64,000 nucleotides of DNA, taken from Volvox africanus. Its lineage: Eukaryota > Chlorophyta > Chlorophyceae > Chlamydomonadales > Volvocaceae. Of the stretch, positions 52,001 through 63,000 are shown one piece after another. The stretch spans positions 1,343,001 to 1,407,000 of the forward strand of contig BSDZ01000022.1 of assembly GCA_030268105.1 (NCBI GenBank). Direction: 5' to 3'. The position numbers were made by a program, and so were the translations under genes. The notes under the pieces are model-generated. The model made no database searches. It was given only the letters and a program-made list of their open reading frames with translations, and had not been told where the DNA came from. Each line of letters begins with the position of its first letter. Within the stretch, counting starts at the first letter, position 1.

Positions 52001-54790
52001 CTGCAGAACACGCACTTGGGTCTGGGCTACCTGACGGAGGTGGAGACGTTCCTTGTCAAGGAGGAGAACGTGCACGAGGACTTCCGGCTGTGGATCACTG
52101 CGGAGCCGCACCCGCAGTTCCCCATCGGCCTGCTGCAGATGGGCATCAAGATCACCAACGAGGCGCCTGTGGGCATCAAGGCCGGACTGCGCGCATCGTA
52201 CCAATGGGTCAACCAGGTGCGTTATAGCAAGTGACTCTACTGGCTGGCCTTGCGGTCCTTTTACAGAACCCCAGCTTCATAGTTAACGATACTTCCAAAG
52301 GAGTTTTGCATGAAGTTAGCAGGTCAGTTTGGAGGCTATTTTTGTTGACGTGGCCTGTGACAGGTAAAGCGGCTACGGGGTGTTGCTGCTACGCTCTGTT
52401 ACCGCGTTAAATGACCATCGTTACTGACGCTTCCGCCTTGGCTCTGTTGCTTTTGGCTTCTTCGCTTGTGTTTCGTTTTCATTCCCGCCCTCCAGGATAT
52501 GCTGGACATGGTGACACGGTTCGAGTGGCGACAGCTGCTGTTCGTGATGTGCTTCCTGCACTCGGTGGTGCAGGAGCGGCGCAAGTTCGGGCCAATCGGC
52601 TGGAACGTGCCGTACGAGTTCAACCAGAGCGATCTGTCGGCCTGCGTGCAATTCCTACAGAACCACCTGAGCGAGATGGATGCCAAGAAGAGCCCGCAAC
52701 CCACATGGGAGACGGTGCGCTACATGATCTCCGCCATTCAGTATGGTGGTCGCATTACCGACGATTTCGACAAGCTGCTCATGGACACGTTCGCGGAGAA
52801 GTACTTCCTGCAGGTTTGTCATAATGCTGCCTAGGTATACTTGCATATGTGAATGCGTTTATGTATGTGTACGTGTAGGAGCTGGAAGAAGGGGTCTGCA
52901 TGTGTGTACGTATATGTGTGTGTATGTGTGTGTAGGATAGGGGGGTACATCACCCGTGGCCACTAACCTGGCAGTCCCTACCTTCCCCGGTGTTTCGGGG
53001 CACCCTCATCCAGTCTCCCATGCCGACTTCTCCGAAATCAGTGGTTTTCCCAGGTTCAGTACCCACCACCAGCATCCAGCGGAATCTGCCGAATCAACTA
53101 AGGCGTCAACTCCGCTACTGGTCAGCTCGCAGGTCACTTTAATTGGAGTCGTCACCATCCATCGACATGGGGGCACCCTGCCCTTATCGTTAAGGCCTTT
53201 GGCCCGCTCTCGGTCGGGGTAGAACCTGGAACTGCAGGGGCATATTAGTCGCGCCATAACAGTCGTGCCTGAACACGATGTATGTCTGTACGTGTATGTG
53301 TATGCACGCCACGGGGATATACCTACACGAGATGTTGATGCGGGCGGCTGCCTTGGATGGATGCTTTTAAATTAAAAACTACAGTGGCTGCTTTGCATTG
53401 TTCCATACCGTTATTATTTCTTTCCGATGCATCATGAGTCACTAAGGACTCTCTTTCCTTCTTCCTTATTGTGCTTGCCTACCGTACAGCCCGTGCTGGT
53501 GCCCAGCTACGAGGTGTTCAAGGACAGCCGCACTGCCGACGGCTTCAGCTACCGTGTGCCGGACTCGACCGACATCGACGCCTTCCGTAGCTACATTGAA
53601 ACGCTGCCCGGCACCGAGTCCCCCGAGATCTTCGGGCTGCACCCCAACGCCGACATCACGTTCCGCACGTTGCAAGTCCAGGAGGCCATCGCCACTATCT
53701 TGGATACCATGCCCAAGGGTGGCGGCAGTGGTGGCGGTCTCAGTCGCGAGGATGTGGTGGACAAGATCTGCGAGGACCTGCTGTCCAAGGTAAGGGCATG
53801 AAGGGAGACGGCACTGGCGGATCAGCAGATCCGGCAATGGTGGCGATTAGCGAACTAAGGATTGTGAGACTACTCTGCTCTAGGGCCGTTTTGCGGACAG
53901 CCATATGTAGCTCTGTTGGTTTAACTCTTTTGAGGGGATGCAAACCCAACCCTGAAATCCTTCAACACAAATTTCCTTTCCCGCACGCACAGGCGCCCCC
54001 ACTATTCGACAAGGAGGAGTCCAAAGAGAAGCTCAAGAAGCTGGCGGGCGGGCCCACCATGCCACTGACTGTGCACTTGCGCCAGGAGATCGACCGGCTT
54101 AATATCGTGACGCGCCTGACGACCACCACCCTCAAAAACCTCCGCCTCGCCATTGCGGGCACCATCGCACTGTCCGGCGGTCTCATTGACGCACTTGATG
54201 CGCTCTTCAACGCACGTATTCCCGCCGCCTGGCTGTCTAAATCCTGGGAGGCCTCCACACTCGGCAACTGGTTTACCGGATTGCTCCAGCGTTACGACCA
54301 GCTGAACAAGTGGCTTAACCTGGGTCGCCCCAAGGCCTACTGGATGACGGGCTTCTTCAACCCGCAGGGTTTCCTGACGGCCATGAAGCAGGAGGTCAAC
54401 CGCAAGCACTCAGCAGACAAGTGGGCGCTGGACGATGTGGTCATGTCGTCGGAGGTAACGCACCCACCCAAGGACTTTGAGGGCCTCAAGGAGGGGCCAC
54501 CCGAGGGCGTTTTCGTTTACGGCCTTTACCTAGATGGTTGCTCCTGGTCGGGTCGTGAGAACCGGCTCGTGGACTCGGATCCAAAGAAGCTGTTCAACCC
54601 GCTGCCGGTGCTGCACGTGACGGGCGTGCTGGCTAAGGACAAGAAGCGGTCCGGACTGTACGAGGCGCCCACATACCGTGTGAAAGCGCGCAAGGGTCTC
54701 AACTTCATCACAACATTCTCGTTGCGGACGGAGGACGATAAGTCCAAGTGGATCTTGCGCGGTGTGGGTATTTTGTGCTCCATCGATTAA
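28081..54790 (+). CDS. ODA2: Outer-arm dynein gamma heavy chain, axonemal motor ATPase
   Basis: Complete gene; 45 exons join without frame break to 4,499 residues, close to the about 4,485 known for Chlamydomonas gamma chain. It is a motor of the flagellar outer arm, moving on B-tubules of the adjacent doublet. The start [13 protein letters not shown] matches the gamma-type N-terminus. Tail and linker come first, then P-loops AAA1 GPAGTGKT (1825-1832), AAA2 GPSGSGKS (2107-2114), AAA3 GGPGTAKT (2434-2441) and AAA4 GVGGSGKQ (2812-2819). The stalk coiled coils and microtubule-binding tip lie at about 3055-3370, then AAA5, AAA6 and a C-terminal domain ending [10 protein letters not shown]. Exons: 28081-28119, 28184-28233, 28307-28376, 28446-28520, 28796-29698, 30616-30717, 31031-31288, 31723-32070, 32296-32565, 32823-33182, 33556-33714, 33975-34061, 34418-34598, 35008-35344, 35615-35837, 36108-36731, 37020-37264, 37728-38078, 38242-38413, 38693-38854, 39079-39354, 39619-39808, 40022-40218, 40560-40763, 41101-41460, 41810-42220, 42378-42608, 43023-43201, 43598-44075, 44385-44546, 44806-45325, 45826-46269, 46419-46656, 46895-47105, 47284-47859, 48372-48744, 48941-49479, 49719-50069, 50311-50490, 50674-50820, 51062-51301, 51656-52216, 52496-52813, 53490-53789, 53993-54790. 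Confidence 0.95.
45491..45691. repeat. Dispersed repeat A, copy 1 (dynein intron 31)
   Basis: About 200 bases from GTGTGTAGGATAGGGGGG to TACTGGTCAGCTC. A near-identical copy lies at 52,927-53,128 in the same orientation. This copy is bounded on both sides by TG-rich microsatellite. Encoded frames are short and not recognised. Confidence 0.9.
52927..53262. repeat. Dispersed repeat A, copy 2, longer (dynein intron 43)
   Basis: The first about 200 bases match the copy at 45,491-45,691 with only a few differences. The left border is the same (TG-rich tract then GTAGGATAGGGG). Copy 2 appears to continue to the right for about 130 further bases that copy 1 lacks; its right edge is uncertain. A common tailed end and a variable other end fit a 5'-truncated non-LTR element in minus orientation, but no reverse transcriptase is visible in it. 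Confidence 0.75.
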
Positions 54791-55287
54791 GGAGAATGGA
54801 GAGGGCGGCATGCGGAGGGAGTCGGGGAGATATGGGAAATGCGGACCCATTGTCATTGGAGGGCCATAGGCGATGTGGCTGCGCCGCTACTGAACTGGCC
54901 CTTTTCCAAGTCAACCCCAGAGGGATAAAGAGGTAGAAGAATGTCGCAGGGTTTCAGGCCCTGGAATGCATTTTGTGGAGTGCATTTAGCACCAGTTTTG
55001 CTGCGGTGGGCGTTACTTGTACCCGCAGGATATGGATGCTGATTGATTTCGAAGACTTTATGCCTTCGCTGGCTAGCTGTCTAAGCTGGACGGGTCGTGA
55101 CGCATGTGGTGACCGTGTAGTGTGTGTCAAGGGGATTGTTCGGTGATGCGGCAACGGCAGCATTGCGGCCAGATGCCATCTTTACGTTCGCACGGTGGGA
55201 CATGCGCATGCTTGGTATGCCATACCCTCCAGCAATCACAGCGCTTGGGGACATGGTGTGCTGATCGAAGCGCCGCCGGGAGGTGTG

Positions 55288-55292
55288 TGTAA
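55288..55292 (+). terminator. Candidate TGTAA poly(A) signal of the dynein gene
   Basis: First TGTAA downstream of the dynein TAA stop (54,788-54,790), about 500 bases away, a typical 3' UTR length for these algae. Confidence 0.45.
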
Positions 55293-56419
55293 ATGGTGAC
55301 ACGTACAGCATGATGTGAACATGTGCTTCACAAACGCGTCATCGAACGCATTTGACAGTGCCGATGAGCACCCGTAAGAGATGCCGTCCTCACTAAAACT
55401 CCGCTCCACGTCAGCAGCATGTATGGAATTGGCATACTGCCGTACTGACATTTCAGCGCATGTCCTGCCGAATGAAACATTCAGAGGCTAGCCAGTGCAT
55501 TAGTTCTCTTCTTTCCCACCAACAACATACGCAGAGCGAACGGTGTACTCCATTCAATTTGACCCCCTGTATTCTTCAGCACATCTTGCAGAAACCCAAC
55601 TTCTGGATGCCAAGAATGAGATGCCGCAAACAAGGGCAAATCCAGGGATGAAGCAACACGGTGGTTTGCCTGCCCGGCAATCGGTCATCCTAAGCTGCCT
55701 AACACTCTCGAACACTCCTTCGATCGCAAATCCTTTTCCGTATTCTCACCTCCCTCGGAAGCAAAATCTGCCACTTTCTTGTCCCGTGCTCTCGTTCAAG
55801 TCCGTTCCGTGACCATTCTCATCCCAGACAGCGGATCACATAAGGCTTCGCTATGAAGCCGGCCAAACCGAGTCAATTCTCAAGCGCAGGCTCACGCACT
55901 CCTCACAACCTAAAGCAGCCTTCTACGCCACTTCCCGCCCAAAGACAAGGGCCGCCCCTGATCTGAATTCTCAGCCGAGCCCAGACTTGCACGCACAGTG
56001 CCGATGATGATGACTGCACCCTACAAGAAACGCCACGCCACGCCGGCTATCAATACAAATAGGCAATATAAACCCCAGCACTTCCAAAAGGGGGGGGGAC
56101 TACCTACCTGCGCCGAACTGCAGTGCACGGTGCAACTCTGTCCACCGCAACGATGCCGTTATCCTTGATAATACATACACTGAGGAAGCAAGTAAGTGAC
56201 CTCCATTCGTTTGCTGAAGGGCACCTGGCTTCCGGTCATGCGATACCCATTGTAAGCTGCCGTGGGATTGTTTTTTGCTGACATTCCAGAAACAGAAGAC
56301 GTGCATTAAAGCGGGATGACTCGCCCAACCCCCCCTCCATACAAGAGGCCGCTTACTGCATGTACATACACATCTCTACCCCCAAAATCCCATCAATGTA
56401 ATGCTACAGCAATAGCTCC

Positions 56420-56424
56420 TTACA
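56420..56424 (-). terminator. Candidate TGTAA poly(A) signal of the OPR-like gene
   Basis: TTACA on the plus strand is TGTAA on the minus strand, and it is the first one about 590 bases beyond the stop at 57,014. Confidence 0.4.
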
Positions 56425-57013
56425 CATAGCACGGCGGTTCAGGCTGGGCGAATGACCCCGCGGCAACTGCGCCAGACACTGAGTTGCGCAAACGTCTCGC
56501 GACAGCAACCGCTACAACAAGGCTTTCGGTAGCGCCTCCTCCTCCTCTTCCTCCTCGTGCTCCCTGGGGCTCCCAGTAAGTATTACCTCTTAGAGAGCCG
56601 AACCGGAGCGGCTCTGTCTATTTATTACTGCACTCCAAACCGTTCGAGCCATTCCCCCTCAAGCTACAAAATCGAAAAAGAAAAGAGAGATAGCGTTGCC
56701 GAATGCCCGCTAGCGCCACGTCACCTTGAAGTTGCGCGTGCAGCATCAATTACCATTCAGGATCAGAAACGGTAATAGGAAAAATCCCACATGGGCCCCG
56801 CACCCGGCCGCACTGGCCCAACAAACGGATTCGCACATCCCCCACTCATTTCTCCCTTTCACACCAGCGTCTGCTGATTTCCGTTAGAGAGCTCGTCTTC
56901 TCAAGAAGGTCCGACCCCGCGGTCCCATCCCAAACTTCCCGTCCGGAACCCGCCCCCATCAGCGGCTGGCTGCCGCCGCGTCCGCTGCTTCCATTGCCGT
57001 CACTTTCGCTTCT

Positions 57014-60000
57014 TTAGCTGCACCTGGCCTTCTTTCCCCGCCGCAGTCGCAAGCGATTACGGTAATGCGCCTGGCGCTGGCGCCGTCGCCACAACGCTTG
57101 CTGCCCAAGCCATAGCTCCGTCATGTGGGCGTGTACTGGGCCCCGTAACGCTGCCGCCAGCCCCGGACTCGACGCAGCTGCGGCACGCAGCATCGCCTGA
57201 GCTCTTGGCCCCGACATGTGTGGCAGGGCGCGCCGTACAACCAGGTCCGCGTACGATGCCTGCCATTGCGGTGGTGGGAACCGCCGCAGCCGCCGCAGCA
57301 CCGCTGGTACCTGCGCCAGCTGCGATGGCGGCAACGCCGCGATGTTGCGGCTGTAGCGCCGTAATGCGACGGACACCCAATCAAAGCTGAGCGGCTGTAG
57401 CAGCGTCTCTGCTACCCGACCGGCAAGCCGCAACGTGGTATGGAGCTGCCGCGGCGTCATGGAATCGAGTTGTGGACCACTGGCGATACACCAGGCCAGT
57501 AGAAGGTCCTCGAGCGACCCACGGGACACTCGACACTGCAGACCCACCGCCAGGGCCAGCCAGGCGTGGTAGTCCCGAGGCGGCAGCTCCGACGCAAGGC
57601 GGCGCAATGCAGGGACGCCCCATGCCTCCCAATCCACAAGTCCGCAGGCTGCGCCGCACATAAGCGCCGCCAGGCGCTCCCGGGGACTAGTCGGCGGTGG
57701 CAGCGGCTGCAACGGCACCACTCCCGCCGCCGCCGCAGCAGCTGCAGGTCCCGGCCCGAAAACCTCCGCCAGCCGCTGCCGCACCGCAGTTCGCAGCATG
57801 GGCCATAACTCGACCCATAACACCGAGTCGACTGGCGTCAGTGTGGTGGCGGCGGCGGCGCCGCCGGAGTGGCGAGCGCCTCCCCTGGACGAGGGACGAA
57901 CAGACGGGAGTTTGGAGGGTACGACAGGCGCCCAAGACGGTGACCATCGAGGAGGCAGCTGCAACCTAACGGATGTGTGTGGCGAAGAGTCAGAGTCAGC
58001 AAAGATGCGAAACTGCACGCCCGGCGGCAGTGGCTGGGCCGGCAGCAGGCGGCTATAAGCACGGCTGCGGACGCGCCCGCGCCCACGCCCACCACCACAG
58101 CTTTTGCCGGCGCCAGCGTCGCTGCGCGCCGCAATCTGCAGTCGTCGCAACGCCCGTAAAACCAGCAGCAGTTGTTTTGCTTCCACACTTCTACGGCTGC
58201 TGCTATCGTTCCTGCTATTGGTATTGCCGTTGGGCCCTTCGCCTGGTTCGGGGTCCCGGACCCCGGCGGTGTTGGCTCCTCCTCGGTCAGCAGCAGCAGC
58301 AGTAGCAGGAGTAGTAGCAGGAGTAGTAGCACTAGCTGAGGCTAATCTGCGGAAAAAGGTCGACGATGTGGCAGTAGCAGCCGCTACCGCCGGCGATACA
58401 CGCCACAGCCAAAGAGCTAGCCGCTGCGGCACTTTCCGCGACCACTGGGTTGGTGGATCCACCCGCCACCTCACCAGCGCCTCCAGCAGCATCAGCAGGG
58501 AACCGTCTGCTAGCGCCGCTGGCTGCAGGCCAGGGTGTAGCAGTAGCGCCCGACGCAGTAGCCGAGCGAGCCCAGCCCCCAGCGGCATACCCAGGCGGCA
58601 GCAGGCCCACAGCATCGGCACCAGAGCATGCGGCGGCTGCGCAGACCAGCGCAACAGCGCAACTGTTAGCGCGGCGTGCAGTACGGCGCGCTGGCGTGGT
58701 GATAGTCGCAGACGGAGCCGGGCCACGCTCCATAGCAGCTGCGATAGACTGAGTAATGACCAGGGGCCATTCAATGCAGCAACGGTTGACGCCGGCGCTG
58801 CCGCTGCACCGACAGCCAATTGGCTGCGCCCGCCACTGCCACTGCCACTGCCACCGCCTTTCCCTGTCCCTGCCTGGAGCTCGGGCAGCAACTCGAGTCG
58901 GCGACTGAATTGGCGTTCCAGGGAAGCACACGCCGTGTCAAGCGTTTGCAGTACAAAGCGCAGGGCAGGTGATGGAGGCGGTGGAGACGGGGACACTGGC
59001 GGCGGTGGCACCGACCGCTGCACCGGCACTGTCGCAGTGACCCTGCCCAGGCCGTCACCGCCACCTGGCAAGGAAGCGCTTCCAGCATTACTGCCGTCGC
59101 CGCCGCAAACATCGCGTCCAGTGCCGCCAGTACCGTACACGCCGTTCATGCTGTCTCCGGAGGACGCTGATACCCCCGGGGTCGGTAAACCCACATCACC
59201 GTCGCTGCGGTCGCCTGGCATTGTGTTCGAGTCGAGAACTGTAGCTGACGTTGCTGCTGCAGCGGCGGGCGACCAGGCAGGCCAAGGGGTTGTAGTTGCC
59301 GACGGCACGATCACAGTCGTTGGGGCCGCCGCCGCTGCTGCAACTGCAGCCGCAGCCATCCTCGGTCCTCGCGCCCCTATCACGGACGTACCAGCGGGCA
59401 CAAAGGCAGGCGACGCTGCCGCCGTCTCCGTTGCCACCGCCGGTGGCCGTCCCGGTCCACGCTGCAGGACCTCCTCTCTTCGGCCACCAGAACCGTCGGC
59501 GCCGGGCGCATACGGCAGCAGTCTCGCCTCCATGAGTACCCCATCCCCGCCCCTACTGCTCCCGTCGCTGTCGCTACCGCCATCTATGATGCCTTGGAGC
59601 CCATTTAACTTATTCGTCGTGGTCATTGCCGCCGCCGCCGCGGGCTCAATATCGCGGTTCAGGTTCGCCACAAGGGAGGCGGATCGAGAGAACCCACACG
59701 AAGCGATGTCCGCGTTGACGGCGGCAGCGGTGCCGCCGCCACCGCGCCCTGAGGGACCGTCCATTGGCGGCGGTGGCCTCGGGCGCGGCGCAACAAGGAC
59801 CACATCCGTGACACGGACCACATCCTGAGCCCCCGCCATTCCGCTAAAACCCAGGTCTGAGCCGAAGCCCTCCGCTCCCAGAGCCGAGTCCCCGTCAAGT
59901 CCTGAGAATGACTCATCAGTTGGCGTCCGTAAGCGAAGCCTGGCTCCGGAACCTGAAACCGACGTATCCACAGTCCTGTCGACATCATTGCCCGATAGGC

Positions 60001-63000
60001 GGGCTGCTAATACTGATCCATGTGACGGCTGAGACTGTGGCGATGGCGGCGGCGGCGTCGACAACGCAGAACCGTTCAATGCAGGCCGGCAGCTGCCAGC
60101 TGCGATGCCAGATGTGGATATAGACAGTATCACAGGCTCAGCACGGTCGAGGTGCTCCGGGTCGTATTTCACCGACGGGAGCAGTGCAGACGGCGACGTG
60201 GCTTCCGTCGGAACGTCAGTCCGATTATCCCTTCCCTGCAAAGAACACGGCGCCGTTGATGAGCCCCGCAACGACTCGGTGTCGCGACTCAACGTGTCTC
60301 CGTGCATCTCCCCGTCCTGGTCCTGCTGGTGCTGCTGCCGTTGGTGCCGCCTATCTGTCACTTGCGTCTGCTCTTGCTCTTGCTGTAGCTGTAGCAATTG
60401 AGTAGCGCTGTAGCGCTGGTGCTGCTGCAACTGTTGTTGCTGATACTGCTGCTGCTGTTGTGGTGGCTGTGGCGGCTGCAGCTGTGTGGCTTGCAGCGCT
60501 AGAAGGCGGCAAACCCAGGCTGCGGACCGCGGGGTCCATACCTCGTGTGGCACGCCGTACAAGAGCGCCGTCAGCGTGGCATTGCTGGCCGTCGCGGCCC
60601 AGCGCTGCGAGCATGAAAGCAGCAGCGCCACGTCGGACGCTGACAGTCGGTGGCGGCGTGCACGCAGGCGTTGGCTGACCTCTTCCTGGCTTGCGCCGTG
60701 CTGAGGGTTCGACTGGAGCTGCTGAGCCTCCAGCGTTGCGGACAGCGCCGCGAGTTCCAGCACTCGTCCGAAAAACGTCTGGCGCCACGCCGGCCGCGGC
60801 ACGTAACCGGCCCTTGCTAATGCCGCACCACAACGCAAAAGCTCCGTGGCCGTCCACGGCACCGTCGCTGCCGTCGGCTGCTCCTCCATGTGCACTCCGC
60901 CGCAGCCTCCGCTGCTACCGCCGCCAGTCTCGCCCTGCCCCGCCGCGGCCAACAGCTCCGTCGCGGCCGCCTCCGTGACCACGTTCATCGCGTGACCAGC
61001 TGCCAGGCATGCCTCCGCTGCTAGCAGTAGGGCTTGCAACAGCCGCGGCAGTAGCGGACGCTTCCGCCGGGCCAGTCCCGGGAAGTGAACCTCAGCGTCT
61101 TTCATAACCGGCACATCTTCGGTTTGCTGCTGGCCATGCTGAGGGTGCGCGACTATGTGTTGTTGAGGCAACAGCGGCCGCAACACCGCATCGGTAGCTG
61201 CACGGAACCACGCCCCATCCGCACCGGCCGGGACCCATGCCGCCACTGCCTGCAACATCAGCAGCAGCCAGCAGTCCGCCATGTACGGCATCCGGCGTGC
61301 TGCACTGGCAAGCCACGCTGCTTCCAAGCCTGCCTCGCGCACCGTATGTCCGTTTTGCAAGAGCCCGCTGCTGCTTACCTCCTGTTCCTGCTGCTGCTGC
61401 CATTGTAGTCCCTGTCCCTGCTGTTGTCTGCCTTCCTTGTTAGCTTTCGACTCCCGCTGCTGCTGCTCTCGCACGCGCAGCTGCCCCTCCAGGTGCCGCA
61501 ACCGCATCAGCTGCTGCCACTGCTGTTGGCGCTGAAGCAAGCGCTGCAAGCCCCAGCCCGCCATCGCGAAAGCCTTATCGGGCATATCCGTCAGGCGCCG
61601 CCGGAGCTCCGCCGCCAAGCTCGTCAGCAGCTCAGACGGCGGAGCCCACGGCAGACCGCCGGGTCGGGCATCAGACAAGTCCGCCAATGACCACAACATA
61701 AGTCCCAGCTGTGCGTCCGTAAAACGACGTAGCGCGCCAGGCAGCCCTAATGCGGCGTAGTAGCTCCGGAGCCAGCTGCTCGGCGGCGGCGGTGATGATA
61801 ATGGAGGCGCCGCCGCCGCCACTGCTCCAGTCCGCGTCCGTGTCCGCATCAGCACTGATAACGCCCAGGCACTATTGGCGAGGGATACGGGATCCGCCGA
61901 CCCAAGGGTCGCTGCAGTGTCTGTGAGGAAGTAGAACAGCCAGCCGTCGGTCGGTTGGCGGAAAGCCACAGCGGCAACGGTGGCCCTCGCGCCTCTGCTG
62001 CCGCTACTGTTGTCGCCAGGCTTCATGCCCGCTGTATCAGCGGAGCTATTGTACACATCATGGCCGCCGTCGCTTTCTGCCACAGCTGATCTCGCAACTT
62101 TGGAGTCCGGCGCGGCCGTCGCCATTCGGGCCACCGATAACAGTATATTGGCGGCGCTGTGCGCTGACAGCTCCGGAGCCTGACGGCTCACTGCACTGTA
62201 AAAATCCTCCATCCAACCCGCGTCAGCCGCCAGCCCCAGCTCCGAAACCGACCACACCAGCTGCGATATTCCCTCTTCACTGAACCCCCTGGTACGCAAC
62301 GCACTACGTGCTGCCGCTACCGCACGGAGAACCCAACGATGGGCCCTTTCGATGTCGCTGCTTTCTCTTCTCCGCGTCCCCTTCGCTTCTACCTCCGCCT
62401 CTTCCACCAATCCCGCCGCCTCGGAATCCGAGGCGTCCAAAATCCCCAATGACGCCGCCGCCCACAATGCATTGGCAACGTGCTGCGGCGCCATTGCGCC
62501 ACCGCTGGCGGCGGGGCTCCCGCCGCAGGCTGTCCGCGTTTCAAACCCGCCTGGATCAGCCGCTGGTAATGCAAGCAAGAGGCGGACAGTGTGGCGGGCT
62601 GCCGCACGGACTGCTCGTTCCGTGCCGAACTCGCTACCACCCTCAGTTCCCAACTCATCCCCGCTATCGATGCGGCGGTGCGACGGCCCTGCAGCTGCGC
62701 CCGGATCCAAGATGGAGGACTGCGACTGCATTTGCAGCGATTGCGGTGGCGGCGCTGGGAACGGCGACTGGGCCGGCGGCAGCCGCGATGGCAACGCCTT
62801 CGCCAACGCCCAGCTAATATTCGCAATTCCCCGAGCGTCCAGCTCCGCCGCGTGTGACTCCACCAACGCCAAGACCACGCGTATAAACCCCGCCCAGTCT
62901 AGCAGCTCCATCTGCCGTTCTGACTCACGCTGCACAGCACCATTACGTTCCTGGGTCCGTTCCTGGGTCCGTTCTCTCCCAACCCCATACCGCTGCTCTT

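Larger units (their letters stand above)
54791..57013. other. Spacer between convergent dynein and OPR-like genes (both 3' UTRs)
   Basis: No coding exons recognised on either strand. It contains candidate poly(A) signals for both genes and otherwise unremarkable mixed-composition DNA. A pure G run of about ten bases lies near 56,090. Confidence 0.65.

Noticed and set aside
45491..53128. CRISPR-like or regulatory direct repeat pair
   Set aside because: The copies are over 7 kb apart, about 200 bases long and flanked by microsatellites in introns of a nuclear gene. A dispersed mobile repeat explains them better.
58104..59828. Plus-strand open frame of 574 codons
   Set aside because: It is the antisense shadow of the OPR-like gene. 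GC-rich, repeat-rich coding DNA leaves opposite frames open, and its product is only Arg/Ala/Ser/Pro-rich low complexity.
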